The notes under the pieces: generated by a model
The model's input: only the letters and a program-made list of their open reading frames with translations
The model's database searches: none
What the model was told of the DNA's origin: nothing
Made by a program: the position numbers and the translations under genes
Assembly: GCF_001579845.1 (NCBI RefSeq)
Contig: NZ_CP007440.1
Location: forward strand, 4,300,029-4,364,028
Length of the DNA stretch: 64,000 nt
Source: Rhodoplanes sp. Z2-YC6860
Lineage (GTDB): Bacteria; Pseudomonadota; Alphaproteobacteria; Rhizobiales; Xanthobacteraceae
Direction: 5' to 3'
Shown: positions 53,801 to 63,872 of the stretch, one piece after another
Position numbering within the stretch: the stretch's first letter is position 1
Layout: every line of letters starts with the position of its first letter

Positions 53801-54217
53801 ATGGCTAAAAAACACGTCGTCGCCGCGTTAGGCGAAATCCCGCCCGGCGGGAAAAAGCTCGTGTCCGCCGATGGGCGCGCCATCGTGGTCTTCAACCTCG
53901 ACGGCGAGTTCTTCGCGCTGTCGAACCGCTGCCCGCATCGCGGCGGCAGCCTTTGCGAAGGCAATATCACCGGGCTCGTCTTGTCCGATGAGCCCGGCCA
54001 TTACGAATATATCCGCCGCGGCGAGATCATCCGCTGCCCCTGGCACGCCTGGGAGTTCGACATCCGCACCGGCAAGTCCTGGTGCGACCCGGACAAGATC
54101 AAGGCGCGCCGCTTCGGAGTCTCGGTGGAGAAGGGCGCAAAGCTGATCGAAGGTCCCTACGTGGCAGAGTCCTTCAAGGTCAGCGTCGAGGACGACTACG
54201 TGGTGGTCGAGGCCTGA
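53801..54217 (+). CDS. Stand-alone Rieske [2Fe-2S] protein
   Basis: The 138-residue protein is one Rieske domain with CPHRGGSLCEG (C-x-H near 45) and CPWHAWEFDIRTG (C-x2-H near 78). The insertion between the motifs (GLVLSDEPGHYEYIRRGEIIR) is longer than in simple ferredoxins but similar in form to the protein at 29272. It ends 21 bases before an ABC_sub_bind gene. It presumably passes electrons to an oxygenase that is not present in the window. Confidence 0.9.
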   Translation: MAKKHVVAALGEIPPGGKKLVSADGRAIVVFNLDGEFFALSNRCPHRGGSLCEGNITGLVLSDEPGHYEYIRRGEIIRCPWHAWEFDIRTGKSWCDPDKIKARRFGVSVEKGAKLIEGPYVAESFKVSVEDDYVVVEA

Positions 54218-54238
54218 CCGCTCCGCTACTCTCGCGAC

Positions 54239-55228
54239 ATGCGGGGCGGCATCAAGCGGCGTCAATTCATCCAACTGCTGTCAGGAGCAGCGGTCGCGTG
54301 GCCGCTTGAGGCCCGGGCACAAAAGGCCGGTCGGCCTGTCATCGGCTATCTCAGCAGCAAGGGTGAAGCCGCCGAGGCAGGAATTCTCGCCGGCGTCCGC
54401 AAAGGCCTCGGCGAGCAAGGTTTTACCGAAGGCCAAAATGTTGCCTTTGAATACCATTGGGGCGGGGGCGATTACGACAAGCTGCCGAAGCTCGCCGCGG
54501 GGCTTGTTGCCCGGGACGTCGATATCATAGCCGCTTCGGGATTGCCGGCGACGCTCGCCGCCAAGGCCGCGACCGCGAAAATTCCGATCATTTTCCGCCT
54601 CGCGATTGACCCGATTGCATTCAAGCTGGCGCAAAGCTTCGATCGGCCGGGCGGCAACCTGACCGGCGTCACGATGCTGTTCGATCCGCTGACGCCGAAG
54701 AAGCTGCAACTGCTCCACGAACTGGTTTCGTCCGCCTCGATCGGCATCTTGATCAACCCCAAAAATCAGAACGCGGTGTCGCACAAGGCACACGCCGAGA
54801 CTGCGGCTGCCGCGCTTGGCTTGCGCATGACCGTGCTCAACGCGAGCAGCGGCAGCGAGCTTGGTCCGGCCTTCGATCACGCGCGGCAGGCGAAGCTTGG
54901 TGCGATCCTTGTTGGCGACGACCCGCTGTTCGACACCGAGAGCCAGCGGCTCGTCGAAGCGGCCAACCGCTCGAAAATCCCGACCATGTACTACGTCCGC
55001 GATTTCGTGGTGGGCGGCGGGCTGCTCAGCTATGGGCCGAGCTTCGATGAGATGTCGTACCAGGTCGGCATCTATGCCGGGCGTATTCTCAAAGGCGCCA
55101 AAGCCACCGAGCTTCCGATCGTGCAGCCGACCAAATTCGAGCTTGTCATCAACCGGAAAGCTGCGCGTGCGATAGGCCTCGAGATTCCGTCCAAGCTGCT
55201 GTTCACGGCCGACGAAGTGATTGAATAG
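54239..55228 (+). CDS. Orphan ABC substrate-binding protein (ABC_sub_bind family)
   Basis: The 329-residue protein starts MRGGIKRRQFIQLLSGAAVAWPLEARAQ, a twin-arginine-type signal, and shows the PF04392 pattern VIGYLSSKGEAAEAGILAG, FRLAIDPIAFKLAQSFDRPGGNLTG and INRKAARAIGLEIPSKLLFTADEVIE. It is the third gene of the amidohydrolase - Rieske - binding-protein run and is followed by a paralog in tandem. Confidence 0.87.
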   Translation: MRGGIKRRQFIQLLSGAAVAWPLEARAQKAGRPVIGYLSSKGEAAEAGILAGVRKGLGEQGFTEGQNVAFEYHWGGGDYDKLPKLAAGLVARDVDIIAASGLPATLAAKAATAKIPIIFRLAIDPIAFKLAQSFDRPGGNLTGVTMLFDPLTPKKLQLLHELVSSASIGILINPKNQNAVSHKAHAETAAAALGLRMTVLNASSGSELGPAFDHARQAKLGAILVGDDPLFDTESQRLVEAANRSKIPTMYYVRDFVVGGGLLSYGPSFDEMSYQVGIYAGRILKGAKATELPIVQPTKFELVINRKAARAIGLEIPSKLLFTADEVIE

Positions 55229-55295
55229 GGTGGCTCGACGCTCATGTGGCCCGTGCTAATGTCGTACGGGGCGACGATGGGGCTGGACTTGTTTT

Positions 55296-56276
55296 ATGAA
55301 GCGGCGTGAATTTCTGACTTTTCTCGGCGGCGCGGCCGCCTGTCCGATCAAGGCCCAGGCACAACAACAAAAGCTTCCCGTGGTGGGCTTCCTGCACGCT
55401 TTGTCGTCGAGCAACATCAAGCTCTATCTGCCGAAGGTCAGCCAAGGCTTGAGGGAGGCAGGTTACGTCGAGGGGCGCGATTTCGTCTTCGAAGCGCGCT
55501 CCGCCGAAGGCCAGAATGACCGGCTGCCGGGGCTCATTGCCGAGTTGATCGGCCTGAACGCTGCCGTGATCATCGCGGCCGGCGGCAGCGAGCCCGCCAA
55601 GCTCGCAAAGGCCGCCACCTCCACCATTCCAATTGTGTTTGTGAGCGGAGCCGACCCGCTGAAGGCCGGTCTGATTGAAAGCCTCAACCGGCCGGGCGGA
55701 AACGTCACAGGTGTGAGCCTGATCGGCTCGGCGCTGGAGGCAAAACGCCTGGAGCAGTTGGCGAGCCTCGTACCGGGCGACGGCGTGATCGGTGTGATGA
55801 TCAATCCGAAATATCCCGATGCCGCGCTTCAGGCGCGCGAGCTGTCAGACGCCGCGAGCGTGATCAAACGGCCGATCGAGATTCAAAGCGCCAGCACCGA
55901 CGAGGAAATCGAAGCGGCCTTCGCAGCCTTCGCAACCAGGCACGTTGCGGCGGTGCTGGTGGCGCAGGATGTGTTCTTCAACAGCCGCCGCGAAATGCTT
56001 GTAACGCTAGCGGCACGTCACAATTGGCCCGCGATCTACAACCAGCGCGAATATCCGCAGATCGGCGGCCTGATCAGCTACGGCACGCATTTCGCCGACG
56101 GCTATCGGCAGGGTGGCGTCTATGCCGGAAAGATCCTCGCCGGAGCCAAGCCCGCCGAGTTGCCGGTCGAGCAGCCGACGAGGTTCGAGCTGGTCGTCAA
56201 CACCAAGACCGCGGCGGCGCTCGGCCTGGAAATTCCGGCGAGGCTTCTCGCGACCGCCGACGAAGTGATCGAGTGA
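55296..56276 (+). CDS. Orphan ABC substrate-binding protein (ABC_sub_bind family)
   Basis: The 326-residue protein starts MKRREFLTFLGGAAACPIKAQAQ, a twin-arginine-type signal, and has the PF04392 pattern LPVVGFLHALSSSNIKLYLPKV, VSGADPLKAGLIESLNRPGGNVTG and NTKTAAALGLEIPARLLATADEVIE. It lies 67 bases after its paralog. The ending matches the paralog and the copies at 25249 and 26238, showing repeated gene duplication in this window. Confidence 0.87.
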   Translation: MKRREFLTFLGGAAACPIKAQAQQQKLPVVGFLHALSSSNIKLYLPKVSQGLREAGYVEGRDFVFEARSAEGQNDRLPGLIAELIGLNAAVIIAAGGSEPAKLAKAATSTIPIVFVSGADPLKAGLIESLNRPGGNVTGVSLIGSALEAKRLEQLASLVPGDGVIGVMINPKYPDAALQARELSDAASVIKRPIEIQSASTDEEIEAAFAAFATRHVAAVLVAQDVFFNSRREMLVTLAARHNWPAIYNQREYPQIGGLISYGTHFADGYRQGGVYAGKILAGAKPAELPVEQPTRFELVVNTKTAAALGLEIPARLLATADEVIE

Positions 56277-56300
56277 ACGCTCGGGCCGGCGCCGCGCGGC

Positions 56301-57341
56301 CTAGACTTCGAATTCCAGGGTGATGTGGCAACCCGCCGAGGTCGGCGCGTAGACCACCGCCGAGCCAAGCCCGCGCGCCAGCGCGTTGACGATGCGGCTG
56401 CCGACACCGGTGCCCTTGATCGGGCCATCGCCCCGCCAGCCGACACCGTCGTCCTCGACCTTCAGGCTGACCTTCTTGGCCGCGATCTTTTTCAGCAGGA
56501 CGCGGATTTCTCCGCCTTTGTCGGTCGGATACGCGTATTTGAAAGCGTTGGTGACCAGTTCCGTGACGACCACGCCGATCGAGACGGCTTTGTCGGTCGG
56601 AACATGGGTCGGCTCGGCCGTGAGCCGAACCGTCGAGGCGTGGCCGGATTCTTTCAGCGTCGCTTCAAGATCGCGCAGCAGGCTTGCGAGATATTCCGAT
56701 ATCTCGACCGACCTCACATCGGCCGACGTATAGAGCCTGCGATGCACGCCCGCGATCGCAGAGATGCGGGCCTGGATCTCACCGAGTGCGTCGCGCACCG
56801 CCGGCTCATTGATCGACTTCGATTGCAGACCAACCAGCGAGGCGACGAGTTGCAGACTATTGGCGACACGATGGTTGACCTCGTGCAGCATCACCTCGGC
56901 GCGTTCCTTGGCTTCGCGGACTTCGCGCTCGGCGCGGTCGCGCTCGCGCTGCAGTCGCGCCTTTTCGATCGCCTGATCGACCGCGCTGCCGAGAAGTTCG
57001 AAGAATTCTTCGCCAACGGTTTTGGTGACGTAGTCCGCAGCGCCGGCCTTGAGGGCGGCGACGGCAACAGCGGCATCCGCATTGGCAGTCACATACACCA
57101 CCGGCGGCGGCGCCGGCAGCGGCTTCAGCGCCGCGAGAACATCGAGACCGGTGCCTGCGGTGAGAAAATGATCGAGGCCGATCACGTCGATCGGCTGCTC
57201 ATCGCCGGCTTGCTGCAATCGTGCCAGCCCGGCCTCGGCCGTCGGCACGGTCTCGACCTCGTAGCCGCGACGGCTCAGCGCGCGCTGGACGAGGCGCGCG
57301 AGCGCAGGATCGTCATCGATGTAAAGGACGCGGGTCGGCAC
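56301..57341 (-). CDS. Response regulator fused to HWE/HisKA_2-type histidine kinase
   Basis: The 346-residue protein has an N-terminal receiver domain (about 3-125) with the phospho-acceptor Asp in VIGLDHFLTAG, then a HisKA_2 phospho-acceptor segment with the conserved His in LHEVNHRVANSLQLVASLVG (near residue 155) and a C-terminal ATPase domain with GVVVTELVTNAFKYAY and VEDDGVGW. Fusion of a receiver directly to a kinase suggests phospho-relay from the partner kinase. It is the last of three overlapping or adjacent two-component genes. Confidence 0.87.
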   Translation of the reverse strand: MPTRVLYIDDDPALARLVQRALSRRGYEVETVPTAEAGLARLQQAGDEQPIDVIGLDHFLTAGTGLDVLAALKPLPAPPPVVYVTANADAAVAVAALKAGAADYVTKTVGEEFFELLGSAVDQAIEKARLQRERDRAEREVREAKERAEVMLHEVNHRVANSLQLVASLVGLQSKSINEPAVRDALGEIQARISAIAGVHRRLYTSADVRSVEISEYLASLLRDLEATLKESGHASTVRLTAEPTHVPTDKAVSIGVVVTELVTNAFKYAYPTDKGGEIRVLLKKIAAKKVSLKVEDDGVGWRGDGPIKGTGVGSRIVNALARGLGSAVVYAPTSAGCHITLEFEV

Positions 57342-57353
57342 GCGGCTTTCTTC

Positions 57354-57800
57354 TTATTGGGTTTCGGGGACCTGCATCACGGCGAAGAACAGGCCGAGCT
57401 GGCGGATCGCGTTGGCAAAGCCTTCGTAGTTCACCGGCTTGGTGATGTAGACGTTGGCGCCGAGATCGTAGCAGCGCTGGATTTCCCGTGCATCGTCGGT
57501 TGTGGTCAGCACCACGACGGGCGAGCGCTTGGTGTGCTGGTTCGACTTCAGCTTTTCGAGGATGTCGATGCCGGTCATGTCGGGCAGGTTGAGATCGAGC
57601 AGGATGAGGAGCTGACGCCCCGCGCTGACCTCGCCCGAGCCGTCGTCACCGAGAAGAAACTTCAACGCATCAGTGCCATTGGCGAACGGGGTGATCTCGT
57701 TGTTGACCCCGGCACGCCGGATGTTCTTCTCGATGAGGCGCGCGTGGCCCTCATCGTCCTCGATCATGATGATGCTGACCGGTTTGGCTTGGCTGTTCAC
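57354..57800 (-). CDS. CheY-like response regulator (Rcp1-type)
   Basis: The 148-residue protein is a single receiver domain with the acidic pair IEDDEGHA near residue 13, the phospho-acceptor Asp in LILLDLNLPDMTG near 68-70, the Thr in VVVLTTTDDA and the Lys in YITKPVNYEGF. Length and pattern match Rcp1-like regulators that work with hybrid or bacteriophytochrome-type kinases. It lies one base from the kinase gene upstream and 12 bases from the receiver-kinase gene downstream, so the three are cotranscribed. Confidence 0.9.
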   Translation of the reverse strand: MNSQAKPVSIIMIEDDEGHARLIEKNIRRAGVNNEITPFANGTDALKFLLGDDGSGEVSAGRQLLILLDLNLPDMTGIDILEKLKSNQHTKRSPVVVLTTTDDAREIQRCYDLGANVYITKPVNYEGFANAIRQLGLFFAVMQVPETQ

Positions 57801-57801
57801 G

Positions 57802-59322
57802 TCAGGCGGCTCCCGCTTGCATGGACATGACTTTTTGCATGGACAGGACTTGCCGCAGATCGCGCGGCAGGTTGATCTTCATCGTGGTTCCTCGTTCGAG
57901 CTCGGATTGCAGGGTGATGTCGCCGCCCAGATTGCGCACCATCGTGCGCACATGGGCGAGGCCGATGCCTTCACCGGGCTGATCCTGCGATCCCGATCTC
58001 CGGAACAGGTCGAAAATGCGCTCGTGGTCTTGTTTGGCGATGCCCCGGCCGTTGTCCTCGACCTCAACCACGATGCGCTGACCGCGTTCCTGTGCGGCGC
58101 GAATGCGGATTTTCAGCGGCCGATTTTTGGCGCGGTATTTGACCGCGTTGTCGAGCAGATTGCCGAACACCTGTTCGAGCGCGAGGCGGTCCGAAACCAC
58201 AGGCGGCACGCTGCCCTCGATCTTCACCTCGCCGCCGGCATCCGTGACCTGGTGTTGAACCGAGGCGGCGGCGGTTTCCAGCAGCGAATGCAACTCGATG
58301 GTCTCGGGCTTGAGCACGCGCCGGCCCTCGCGCGACAACTTCAGGATGGCATTGATCAGGCCGTCCATTTTTCGCGTCGAGGATCGGATGAAATTGATTG
58401 CTTCCGGCAGATCGTCGAGCGCTGCGGCGCGGGCGCCTTTGACGACCGGATCCTCGCTCGCCTCGTCGGTCTGCTTGACGTGATCCTGGATCGCCGTGAG
58501 GCAGCCTTCGAGCTCGCTGGTGAAGCCCATGATGTTCACGAGCGGCGCGCGCAGATCGTGGGTCACGATGTAGGCGAAGCGCTGGATCTCTTCGTTGGCG
58601 CGACCGAGGTCGGCGGTGCGCTCGCGCACGCGTTCTTCCAGGCCGACGTTGAGGGTCTGCACCTCACGCTGCGCCTCGATGAGTTGCCGCGTGTAGAGCA
58701 GCACGGTCCAGACTGCGCCACCAACCACCAGCAGGATCACGATCGCGCCCGCGATGGTGACCATTTGCAGTTGCGAGATGCTCTCGCGCTGGCTTTGCAC
58801 GACCTCTTGGATGCGATCTTCCGCCCGCACCACCATCGCCGCGATCGTGGTTCGGGCCTGCTCCATGATCTCGCGTCCGCTGTTGGCCTTCACGATCACC
58901 ATCGCCGAATCTCGCTGCCCGGCGTTGTAAAGTTCGATCGTCCGGGCAAGCTCCGCGCGCTTGGCTTCGATGATGGGGATCAGCTTGGCGAAGGCGTCCC
59001 TTTGGACCGCGTCCTTATCGGTCAGCTCGCGGACACGTTCGATCTGGCCCGGCAGCCGTTGTTCGGCATTGGTATAGGGGGAGAGATAATCCTGGTCCCC
59101 GGTCAACAGGAAACCGCGCTGGCCGGTTTCGAGGTCGGCGAGCGAGTTTCGAATGTCGATGATGGCGCCGCGCTGCTGGCGTGCGGCGGTGACCTGGTCG
59201 GTCGTGATGCGGGCCTGCTCGACCAGCCAGAAATTGAAGGCGACGATTGCGACGAGGGCTCCGACCCCGACCAGGATGGCGAGAACGGTCGAGCGGATGA
59301 AGGCGATTTTTGTAATTGGCAT
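57802..59322 (-). CDS. Membrane sensor histidine kinase with CHASE3 domain
   Basis: The 506-residue protein has an N-terminal membrane helix (about 8-30, STVLAILVGVGALVAIVAFNFWL), a periplasmic CHASE3-type sensor region (DIRNSLADLETGQRGFLLTGDQDYL near 55), a second helix near 185-208, a coiled linker, then HisKA with the phospho-acceptor His in AYIVTHDLRAPLVNIMGF and HATPase with LEQVFGNLLDNAVKY and VEDNGRGIAKQDHERIF. The start at 59322 gives the signal-like helix; the frame extends to 59625 without support. It heads the three-gene cluster. Confidence 0.88.
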   Translation of the reverse strand: MPITKIAFIRSTVLAILVGVGALVAIVAFNFWLVEQARITTDQVTAARQQRGAIIDIRNSLADLETGQRGFLLTGDQDYLSPYTNAEQRLPGQIERVRELTDKDAVQRDAFAKLIPIIEAKRAELARTIELYNAGQRDSAMVIVKANSGREIMEQARTTIAAMVVRAEDRIQEVVQSQRESISQLQMVTIAGAIVILLVVGGAVWTVLLYTRQLIEAQREVQTLNVGLEERVRERTADLGRANEEIQRFAYIVTHDLRAPLVNIMGFTSELEGCLTAIQDHVKQTDEASEDPVVKGARAAALDDLPEAINFIRSSTRKMDGLINAILKLSREGRRVLKPETIELHSLLETAAASVQHQVTDAGGEVKIEGSVPPVVSDRLALEQVFGNLLDNAVKYRAKNRPLKIRIRAAQERGQRIVVEVEDNGRGIAKQDHERIFDLFRRSGSQDQPGEGIGLAHVRTMVRNLGGDITLQSELERGTTMKINLPRDLRQVLSMQKVMSMQAGAA

Positions 59323-59460
59323 CGAGGGGTCTGTGTCGACGCCAGCTATATCGAATGCCGATGCGAAGATACACTGTTTCCGACGCCTTATCGGTCTGCG
59401 ATTCCGCGCGTCGAAAGTTCCGATTGAGGCGATGCGTCTTTTGACATAACCGCTGATGCC

Positions 59461-59649
59461 ATGGCCGACCCCAACGATCACGAGATCTATTTTGAGTTCG
59501 TCGCGATCGGCAACGCCGTCAAGGTGACGGCGATTGACAGCGTGACCGCGATCGAGGTGTCGGTGATGGGACCGTCCAATGCCGCCAAGTCGGATCTCGA
59601 ACGTCTGGCGTTGCGTAAACTTCAAGCGAGGCTGAAGCGGGAAGGGTGA
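59461..59649 (+). CDS. Small conserved protein (DUF6898-like)
   Basis: The 62-residue protein (MADPNDHEIYFEFVAIGNAV...) is a short soluble beta-alpha protein with the pattern EIYFEFVAIGNAVKVTAIDSVTAIEVSVMGP and a basic C-terminal helix. It matches a small family found across Rhizobiales (DUF6898, from memory). Function unknown. It lies divergent from the CHASE3 kinase gene. Confidence 0.75.
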   Translation: MADPNDHEIYFEFVAIGNAVKVTAIDSVTAIEVSVMGPSNAAKSDLERLALRKLQARLKREG

Positions 59650-60261
59650 ATTCTAAGACATGCTGGATGATCTCTTGACGCACTATTTTGTTCTTGACAA
59701 GTTCTGATTTGCCTCGTTCACTGAGGGCGTCATCTAGAGACGTCTATTTGGCGGAGCGGGGTGTGGCGCCTGCAGGCGTGGCTCGTGACCACGTCCCAGG
59801 GTGCGAGGTCATTGTCCGTCTCCGATGAGGGGGCCGCCTTCAGTGGCAGGGCGCGGTCGGGTGAAAGCGGGCGCAAATGCCCCCTGGAGCATGGTGGGTG
59901 AAAGCCCAGCCGGTCCGATCGAATCTCGAACGGTGGCCTCGCAATAAATCGCCACAAGTGGAGCGCCGGGAGGCGAGCGGGCTTCGCAAGCCCGCGGCAC
60001 CTCCCAAGGGTGCCGACGACCACGTAGCGCCAACCGGCGCTCCGCGCCCTCACGCATGTGAGGGAGCAGGAAGAATAGAGGCGCTGGCCCCGTGCCTGAT
60101 CTGAAGGGGCCGATGAATCACGCCTGGATCGATGCCTGCCCGCCCTGCGTGAGGCAAAAACCCACTGTTCACCCAACATCTTGCGGGCTGTGTGCGGCCA
60201 CCGTCCAAGCCTTGGCGCATTCCGGACGATATGGTAGGCCACACCATCCCTGGAGAACCCA
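59650..60261. other. 612-base leader region upstream of glyA
   Basis: No protein gene is supported. A minus-strand frame at 59730-60344 spans it but overlaps the start of glyA and has no ribosome binding site. The middle holds a dense set of perfect hairpins (59968-60064, listed separately), pointing to a structured RNA or leader. Confidence 0.5.
59968..60064 (+). ncRNA. Candidate structured RNA / leader with competing hairpins
   Basis: Within about 100 bases lie three perfect hairpins: GCGGGCTT-CGC-AAGCCCGC nested in GGGAGG/CCTCCC (59968-60005), GCGCC-AACC-GGCGC (60027-60040) and CCCTCAC-GCAT-GTGAGGG (60047-60064). A further pair, CGGCACC/GGTGCCG (59995-60015), overlaps the first hairpin and cannot form with it. 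Such mutually exclusive stems are typical of riboswitches and attenuators, though no known class is recognised and the distance to glyA (about 200 bases) is long. Confidence 0.45.
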
Positions 60262-61563
<1,302 letters not shown>

Positions 61564-61590
61564 CGGGGAAGAAGGGGTAAGGGGCGGAGA

Positions 61591-62091
61591 ATGCGTTGTC
61601 CGAGTTGCGGGTCCCTCGACACCCAGGTCAAGGACTCGCGTCCGACCGAGGACTCTGCCGCCATCCGGCGGCGGCGGGTCTGTCTGTCGTGCAATTTTCG
61701 CTTCACGACGTTTGAGCGCGTTCAGCTCCGCGAGCTGACCGTGATCAAGCGCAACGGCCGGCGCGCGCCGTTCGATCGCGACAAGCTGATCCGCTCGTTG
61801 TCGATTGCGCTCCGCAAGCGGCCGGTCGATCCCGAGCAGGTCGAGCAGATGGCCTCGAAGATGGTGCGGGAGCTGGAAAGCCTCGGCGAGAACGAGATCA
61901 CGTCGGAGACCATCGGCGAGACGGTGATGGAGCACCTGCGCGGGCTCGACGACGTGGCCTATGTGCGCTTCGCCTCGGTCTACCGCAATTTCCGCGAGCC
62001 GAAGGACTTCCAGCAGGCGCTCGATGAACTTTCGGGTGAGGACGAGCCGACCAAGCCGCCGGCCAAGCCTCCAGTTGCCGCACGGCGATGA
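61591..62091 (+). CDS. nrdR: Transcriptional repressor NrdR
   Basis: NrdR represses ribonucleotide reductase genes in response to dATP/ATP. The 166-residue protein has the N-terminal zinc ribbon with cysteines 3, 6, 31 and 34 (MRCPSCGS and [14 protein letters not shown]) and an ATP-cone from about residue 49 ([23 protein letters not shown]). A purine-rich GGGGCGGAGA site precedes the ATG. Its stop overlaps ribD as ATGA. Length and order match Hyphomicrobiales relatives. Confidence 0.97.
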   Translation: MRCPSCGSLDTQVKDSRPTEDSAAIRRRRVCLSCNFRFTTFERVQLRELTVIKRNGRRAPFDRDKLIRSLSIALRKRPVDPEQVEQMASKMVRELESLGENEITSETIGETVMEHLRGLDDVAYVRFASVYRNFREPKDFQQALDELSGEDEPTKPPAKPPVAARR

Positions 62092-63227
62092 CGAGCGCGG
62101 CCGAAACACCAGCGGTCGCAACCGCGGCGGCTTCTTCCGACGATTGGCGTTTCATGCAGCTCGCGCTGGCGCTTGGCCGCCGCGGGCTCGGCCGGACCTG
62201 GCCGAACCCGGCGGTCGGCGCCGTGGTGGTGAAGGACGGCGTGATCGTCGGCCGCGGCTGGACCCAGCCCGGCGGCCGTCCCCACGCCGAAACCGAAGCG
62301 CTCAAGCGCGCCGGCCGGGACGCCAAGGGCGCGACGATGTACGTGACGCTGGAGCCGTGCTCGCATCATGGCAAGACGCCGCCGTGTGCGGACGCGATCA
62401 TCCGCGCGGGTGTCGCCCGCGTGGTTTCGGCGCTGGAGGACGTCAATCCGCAGGTCGCCGGGCAGGGTTACGCGAAGCTTCGCGAGCGCGGTATCGTCGT
62501 CGACACCGGGCTCGGCCGCGAGGAGGCGAGGCATGACCACGCCGGCCATTCGCGGCGGATGCGCGACGGCAGGCCTCATGTGCTGCTGAAGCTTGCCGCG
62601 TCGTCCGACGGCAAGGCCGGGCTCCCCGGACGGAAACCCGTCGCCATCACCGGAGAAGCAGCACGCCAGCGCGTGCATCTGATGCGCGCCGAGGCGGACG
62701 CCATTCTCGTTGGCATCGGCACGGTGCTGGCCGACGATCCGCACCTGACCTGCCGGCTGCCCGGCATGTTCGAGCTCTCGCCGGTGCGCGTGGTGCTCGA
62801 TGCCAAGCTCCGCATTCCGCTGTCGACTGCGATCGTCGGCACCGCGCGCGACGTGCCGGTCTGGGTGTTCGGCGCGACGGGCGCTTCGCCGATCGCCGAA
62901 GACATTCTGAAGGCCAAAGGCGTCGAGGTGTTTCGGGTCGACGCGACGGACGGCCGGCTCGACCTGCATCAGGTTGTGAAAGCGCTGGCCGAGCGCGGCA
63001 TCACGCGATTGATGGTCGAAGGCGGCCCGATCGTTGCGGCGTCATTCCTTGCGGCCGATCTGGTCGACGAGGCCGCACTGTTCCGCTCGCCGAACGAAAT
63101 CGGCCCGACCGGCATCGACGTGCTGGAGGGCATGCCGCTAGGCGCGCTGACACAGTCGGCGCAGCTCACCAGGGTGGCGACCGAGGCGGTCGGGGACGAT
63201 ACACTGACGAAGTACGAACGGGCGTAA
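62088..63227 (+). CDS. ribD: Bifunctional pyrimidine deaminase/reductase RibD
   Basis: RibD deaminates and reduces the pyrimidine intermediate in riboflavin synthesis. The 379-residue protein has an N-terminal deaminase domain with the zinc motif [12 protein letters not shown] near residue 63 and [15 protein letters not shown] near 90-105, and a C-terminal reductase domain (from about 160, [18 protein letters not shown]). The start overlaps the nrdR stop, and ribE follows by seven bases. This arrangement gives two consecutive steps of the riboflavin pathway. Confidence 0.95.
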   Translation: MTSAAETPAVATAAASSDDWRFMQLALALGRRGLGRTWPNPAVGAVVVKDGVIVGRGWTQPGGRPHAETEALKRAGRDAKGATMYVTLEPCSHHGKTPPCADAIIRAGVARVVSALEDVNPQVAGQGYAKLRERGIVVDTGLGREEARHDHAGHSRRMRDGRPHVLLKLAASSDGKAGLPGRKPVAITGEAARQRVHLMRAEADAILVGIGTVLADDPHLTCRLPGMFELSPVRVVLDAKLRIPLSTAIVGTARDVPVWVFGATGASPIAEDILKAKGVEVFRVDATDGRLDLHQVVKALAERGITRLMVEGGPIVAASFLAADLVDEAALFRSPNEIGPTGIDVLEGMPLGALTQSAQLTRVATEAVGDDTLTKYERA

Positions 63228-63234
63228 TTCCCAG

Positions 63235-63840
63235 ATGTTTACAGGTATTGTCAGCGATGTGGGTGAGGTGGTCGCGGTCGAGCCGCGGGCCGAAGGCTTG
63301 CGCAGGCTCAAGGTCGCTTGCGGCTATCCGGTGGAGTCCATTGCGATCGGCGCGTCGATCTCGCATTCCGGCGTCTGCCTCACTGTCGTCGAAGCCGCCA
63401 AGCTCGGCAATCGCACGGCGGTTTCGGTCGATGCCGCGGCAGAGACGCTCAGGCTCACCACGGCGGGCGATTGGAACGCCGGTACGCGGCTCAATCTCGA
63501 GCGCGCGATGAAAGTCGGTGACGAGCTCGGCGGCCATATTGTGGCAGGTCACGTCGACGGCGTGGCTGAGCTCGTCGCGCGCGAGGATCTGCCCGATATG
63601 GCGCGGCTCACGCTGCGTGCACCCAAGGAACTGATGCGCTTTGTCGCAACCAAGGGCTCGGTCGCGCTCGACGGCATTTCGCTTACCGTCAACGAGGTCA
63701 CCGACGAAACCTTTTCGGTGCTGATCATTCCGCACACGCTTGCGGTCACAACGCTCGGTGTCGCCAAAACCGGTGACCGGATGAACCTGGAGATCGATTT
63801 GATGGCGCGCTACGCGGCGCGTTTGATGGAGACGCGGTGA
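63235..63840 (+). CDS. ribE: Riboflavin synthase, alpha subunit
   Basis: The enzyme makes riboflavin from two molecules of 6,7-dimethyl-8-ribityllumazine. The 201-residue protein has two related lumazine-binding halves, beginning with MFTGIVSDVGEVVAVE, and shows GASISHSGVCLTVVE and later KGSVALDGISLTVNEV as the repeated motif, and GGHIVAGHVDGVAE at the start of the second half. Length is typical. It follows ribD by seven bases. Confidence 0.95.
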   Translation: MFTGIVSDVGEVVAVEPRAEGLRRLKVACGYPVESIAIGASISHSGVCLTVVEAAKLGNRTAVSVDAAAETLRLTTAGDWNAGTRLNLERAMKVGDELGGHIVAGHVDGVAELVAREDLPDMARLTLRAPKELMRFVATKGSVALDGISLTVNEVTDETFSVLIIPHTLAVTTLGVAKTGDRMNLEIDLMARYAARLMETR

Positions 63841-63872
63841 CATTTGACCGCTTGGGAGGGGGAGGATTGCAC

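Noticed and set aside
50288-53815. A 1175-residue open frame on the minus strand
   Set aside because: It is antisense to the MBL, TPR, DoxX and amidohydrolase genes, has no domain or signal and is explained by high GC content and codon use on the other strand.
59396-59430. GGAAC-N16-CGCA before the CHASE3 kinase gene as an EcfG promoter
   Set aside because: The -10-type box differs from CGTT at two positions.
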